Assembly: GCA_019308985.1 (NCBI GenBank)
Contig: JAFDHB010000082.1
Location: 1-16,518, forward strand
DNA length: 16,518 nt
Origin: Deltaproteobacteria bacterium
GTDB taxonomy: Bacteria > Desulfobacterota > DSM-4660 > Desulfatiglandales > HGW-15
Direction of reading: 5' to 3'
Shown: piece after piece, positions 14,543 to 16,518 of the stretch
Layout: every line of letters starts with the position of its first letter
Position numbering within the stretch: the first letter of the stretch is position 1
Program-made: the position numbers and the translations under genes
Notes under the pieces: generated by a model
Told to the model about the DNA's origin: nothing
The model's database searches: none
What the model saw: only the letters and a program-made list of their open reading frames with translations

Positions 14543-14687
14543 GTCCAGGGACATTGAATGGCCTTGCTGCGGCCCCTGATTTCGCTTGACAAAGACCCTG
14601 CTTCTAGAGTTCATTGGAATGTGGGCAGGCACCGGCAAGGGTCTTTGAGCGCTACTCAGAGCGACAGAACAAAGGAGGGAAGGTCAC

Positions 14688-15158
14688 ATGTCCAAGAAAA
14701 TACTTGTTGCAATGGACGATTCTGAAAATGCCATGAGGGCGGTGCAATACGTTGCGGCGTCCTTCAAACCAGAGCATGAAGTGACTCTCTTCAGCGTAAT
14801 CCCCGACACTGCTGCGGTATGTGATATGAACAGTCCCGAGTTGACACCCTTTTTTCTCTCTCAACAGGGCATCTTCTGCACCATGGAGGACAAGAAGAGA
14901 GAGTTGGTCAAGAAGGCAGCAGAGAAAGCCAGACAGATCCTCACCGCCGCGGGTTTTGATGCAAACAAACTCACAGTCAAGATTGAAAACCGAAAAAAGA
15001 GCGTTGCCCGGGACATCATTGAAGAGGCAAAATCAGGCTACGATACCGTCGTGATGGGCAGGAGAGGTCTTTCCAGCATAGAAGAGATGTTCCTCGGCAG
15101 CGTTTCCCAAAAGGTGCTCCACGCCTCCAAGGGCCTTACGGTCATCCTGGTCACATGA
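14688..15158 (+). CDS. Universal stress protein, UspA family
   Basis: A 156-residue single-domain Usp protein. It begins KKILVAMDDSENAMRAV, the first strand and the conserved Asp of the fold. It ends with GRRG at 124-127, nine residues and GSVS at 137-140, the ATP-binding G-2x-G-9x-G(S/T) motif, then VLHASKGLTVILV. It is therefore of the ATP-binding type. Usp proteins are cytoplasmic and help survival under starvation, oxidant and respiratory stress. A GGAGGGAAGG RBS precedes ATG 14688. No promoter is certain (only a TTGACA at 14586). The 3' end converges on the cupin gene with 13 bases between. Confidence 0.93.
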   Translation: MSKKILVAMDDSENAMRAVQYVAASFKPEHEVTLFSVIPDTAAVCDMNSPELTPFFLSQQGIFCTMEDKKRELVKKAAEKARQILTAAGFDANKLTVKIENRKKSVARDIIEEAKSGYDTVVMGRRGLSSIEEMFLGSVSQKVLHASKGLTVILVT

Positions 15159-15171
15159 GCAAAAAAGCATC

Positions 15172-15489
15172 TTAAATTGGCGGGGCAATGGTAACCAGGA
15201 CCCTCATCTCGCTCTTGGCCCTTATTCCGTGGGGCTCCTTGATATCCGTTATCAGGACATCGCCTGCCTTTGCGGGGATCTTGCTCTCATCCTCGCCCAG
15301 GAATTCCCCAACTCCTTCAAGGACTACTATGCTCACCTGACCTTCTATATCATGGGAGTGAACAGGTAGCTCCTGGCCCTCTTTGAAATTGAAATTAAGA
15401 ATCTTGAAGTAGGGTGAATCATGGACCAAGAGCCTTGTAAAGGCCTTGTCGCTAAAGGAGTTCTCTTCATAAAGATTGAGCTTTTTCAT
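15172..15489 (-). CDS. Small cupin-domain protein
   Basis: A 105-residue single cupin. Motif 1 is GQELPVHSHDIEGQ (G38, H44, H46, and E49 or Q51 as possible third ligand), and motif 2 is AGDVLITDIKEPHGI with H87. These histidines are the likely metal ligands of a beta-barrel protein. Small cupins of this kind occur beside anaerobic respiratory and stress genes, but the reaction is unknown. ATG 15489 is chosen over an upstream start at 15519 because AAGGAGGG lies 8 bases before it. The gene lies downstream of the NOR-like gene on the same strand, behind a strong terminator, so it is probably expressed from its own signals or by read-through. Confidence 0.88.
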   Translation of the reverse strand: MKKLNLYEENSFSDKAFTRLLVHDSPYFKILNFNFKEGQELPVHSHDIEGQVSIVVLEGVGEFLGEDESKIPAKAGDVLITDIKEPHGIRAKSEMRVLVTIAPPI

Positions 15490-15531
15490 CTGATCTATCC
15501 CTCCTTGTTGGTCAAGCACGGAATTAGGGAA

Positions 15532-15562
15532 AGGACCCGACCCGCGCTGATGGTCGGGTCCT
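15532..15562 (-). terminator. Intrinsic-type terminator after the NOR-like gene
   Basis: AGGACCCGACC (15532-15542) and GGTCGGGTCCT (15552-15562) form a perfect 11-bp stem with a 9-nt loop, 8 bases after the stop of the NOR-like gene. On the minus strand it is followed by TTTCCCTAATT, a modest T-tract. Confidence 0.8.
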
Positions 15563-15569
15563 AAAACCC

Positions 15570-16430
15570 CTATAGCTCAACACCCAGCCTTTCCCACACG
15601 GACTCCCCTTCTTTGATCTCGACGGCCTTCAGCCTGGGGTACGTGGTGAAGAGAAAATAGGCCAGTGGGATGACCCCCAGCACAATGATTATAAGATCCG
15701 GTATGACCCTGAGATTACCTAGGGCCACTACTGCCCCCCGCTCAAAGAAAGAAGCACTGCGTGCCACCCAAAGACCTTCGGTGAAGGATGTCCAGGCCTG
15801 CATTGCCCCGACCGGAAGAAGTGTGCCAAGGGCCATGAGGATCAGTCCTAAATTGAGGCCAAAGAAACTCAGCTTCAGGATCCCGTCTCTCCAGTGGGCC
15901 CTGTCCACCAGTCCCCGCCAGGAGAATAGAAGTAGTGCGATCGAGAGCATTCCATAGGTCCCGAATAGGGCGGTATGGCCGTGATTCATGGTCAGATACG
16001 TCCCGTGCTCATAGTAATTCACAATGGGGAGGTTTATGAGGAAGCCGAATACCCCTGCCCCAAGGAAATTCCAGAATGATGCGGCAACCAGGAAATAGAG
16101 GGGCCACTTGTAGGGAAACTCCGCACCTTCCTTACGGATCGATTTGTACTCCATCAAGCCCCTGACCACGAGGCCCAGCAAGGGAACAGGTTCCATTGAG
16201 GAGAATATGGCTCCCCACCCTACCCAAAAGGATGGACCGCCGTACCAGAAATAGTGATGCGCAGTACCTATGATCCCGCTCAGGAAGGTGATGGCTGCCG
16301 TAAAATAGGCGACTGTCAGGGCTGCCCTGGCAGTTGCAAGCCCCATTGCGACGAGAAGCAGGGAGATGATGGCCACCCCGAAAAATTCAAAGACGCTCTC
16401 AACCCACTGCTGTCCGGAAGAATTTAGCAT
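15570..16430 (-). CDS. C-terminal-half NorB/qNOR-type heme-copper oxidase subunit
   Basis: A 286-residue inner-membrane protein with about seven membrane segments. It aligns by motif to the second half of the NO reductase catalytic subunit: GTAHHYFWYGGPSFWVGWG (H58 and H59, FeB ligands in NorB), SSMEPVPL (E80), NFLGAGVFGFLINLPIVNYY, and MNHGHTALFGTYGM (H150 and H152, heme ligands). The first five segments of a normal NorB/qNOR, including the low-spin heme His, are absent. In the first segment QQWVESVFE (7-15) resembles HLWVEGVWE with the FeB His replaced by Gln. ATG 16430 has no clear RBS. Upstream (16431-16518) no frame continues the family, and TAA at 16452-16454 closes this frame. It could be one half of a split enzyme or a truncated gene. 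Confidence 0.72.
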   Translation of the reverse strand: MLNSSGQQWVESVFEFFGVAIISLLLVAMGLATARAALTVAYFTAAITFLSGIIGTAHHYFWYGGPSFWVGWGAIFSSMEPVPLLGLVVRGLMEYKSIRKEGAEFPYKWPLYFLVAASFWNFLGAGVFGFLINLPIVNYYEHGTYLTMNHGHTALFGTYGMLSIALLLFSWRGLVDRAHWRDGILKLSFFGLNLGLILMALGTLLPVGAMQAWTSFTEGLWVARSASFFERGAVVALGNLRVIPDLIIIVLGVIPLAYFLFTTYPRLKAVEIKEGESVWERLGVEL

Positions 16431-16518
16431 CAAGTGAGATAACCACTTGAGTTAACTGCGAATATCATGACAAAAAGTTGTTATCGACTTGAAAATCAAT
16501 TTTGGGTCATAATCCCGG

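Noticed and set aside
14531..14550. GGTTCAAGTCC resembling a tRNA T-loop
   Set aside because: The flanking bases do not pair into a T-stem and no acceptor end follows; it is also part of the minus-strand -35 region.

Overview
The window looks like chromosomal DNA of an anaerobic, probably delta-proteobacterial (Desulfobacterota-type) bacterium. Base composition is fairly balanced, genes are tightly packed, and there is a rubredoxin / ferritin-like / rubrerythrin-type iron-protein set together with a HEAT-like protein of the kind named DVU0298 in sulfate reducers. The taxonomic call is an inference from gene content; no rRNA is present.

Left edge (1-974): the start of a voltage-gated ion channel gene (minus strand, cut by the window), then an isolated 3' end of a tRNA, most likely tRNA-Leu, with no tRNA body upstream. 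It is followed by a second short copy of the acceptor end and by a broken helix-turn-helix reading frame. This reads as the right-hand attachment scar of an integrated element that lies mostly to the left of the window, plus decayed DNA.

Middle (975-8286): a long minus-strand run. In transcription order it contains a CBS-CBS-ACT protein, a tiny BON-like protein, SfsA, a glutaredoxin, citrate synthase (preceded by a large hairpin), a DUF6125 / ATC-hydrolase-like protein that starts at TTG, a TIGR02757-family protein, a REP-like palindrome, a TIGR01777 epimerase and an MFS transporter. A divergent promoter region (8287-8640) separates this run from a plus-strand pair, a DinG/YoaA-type iron-sulfur helicase and a Nudix hydrolase (8641-11231).

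Right part (11297-16518): a minus-strand orphan protein with a type I restriction HsdR-N-like domain that lacks the usual catalytic Glu, with a palindrome over its -35 box. Next, from a near-consensus promoter, come rubredoxin, a ferritin-like di-iron protein and the DVU0298-type protein. They converge on a truncated rubrerythrin gene that keeps its promoter, RBS and first ~30 codons. A UspA protein and a cupin follow. At the right edge is a 286-residue protein matching only the C-terminal half of a NorB/qNOR-type nitric oxide reductase, with a clear terminator. From 12.8 kb on, the region reads as an oxygen/nitrosative-stress neighbourhood of an anaerobe.

The strongest candidates for something unusual are the half-size NOR-like subunit, the tRNA attachment scar, the rubrerythrin remnant with intact control signals, and the orphan HsdR-N-like protein. 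No CRISPR array, complete insertion sequence or complete new multi-gene system is visible.
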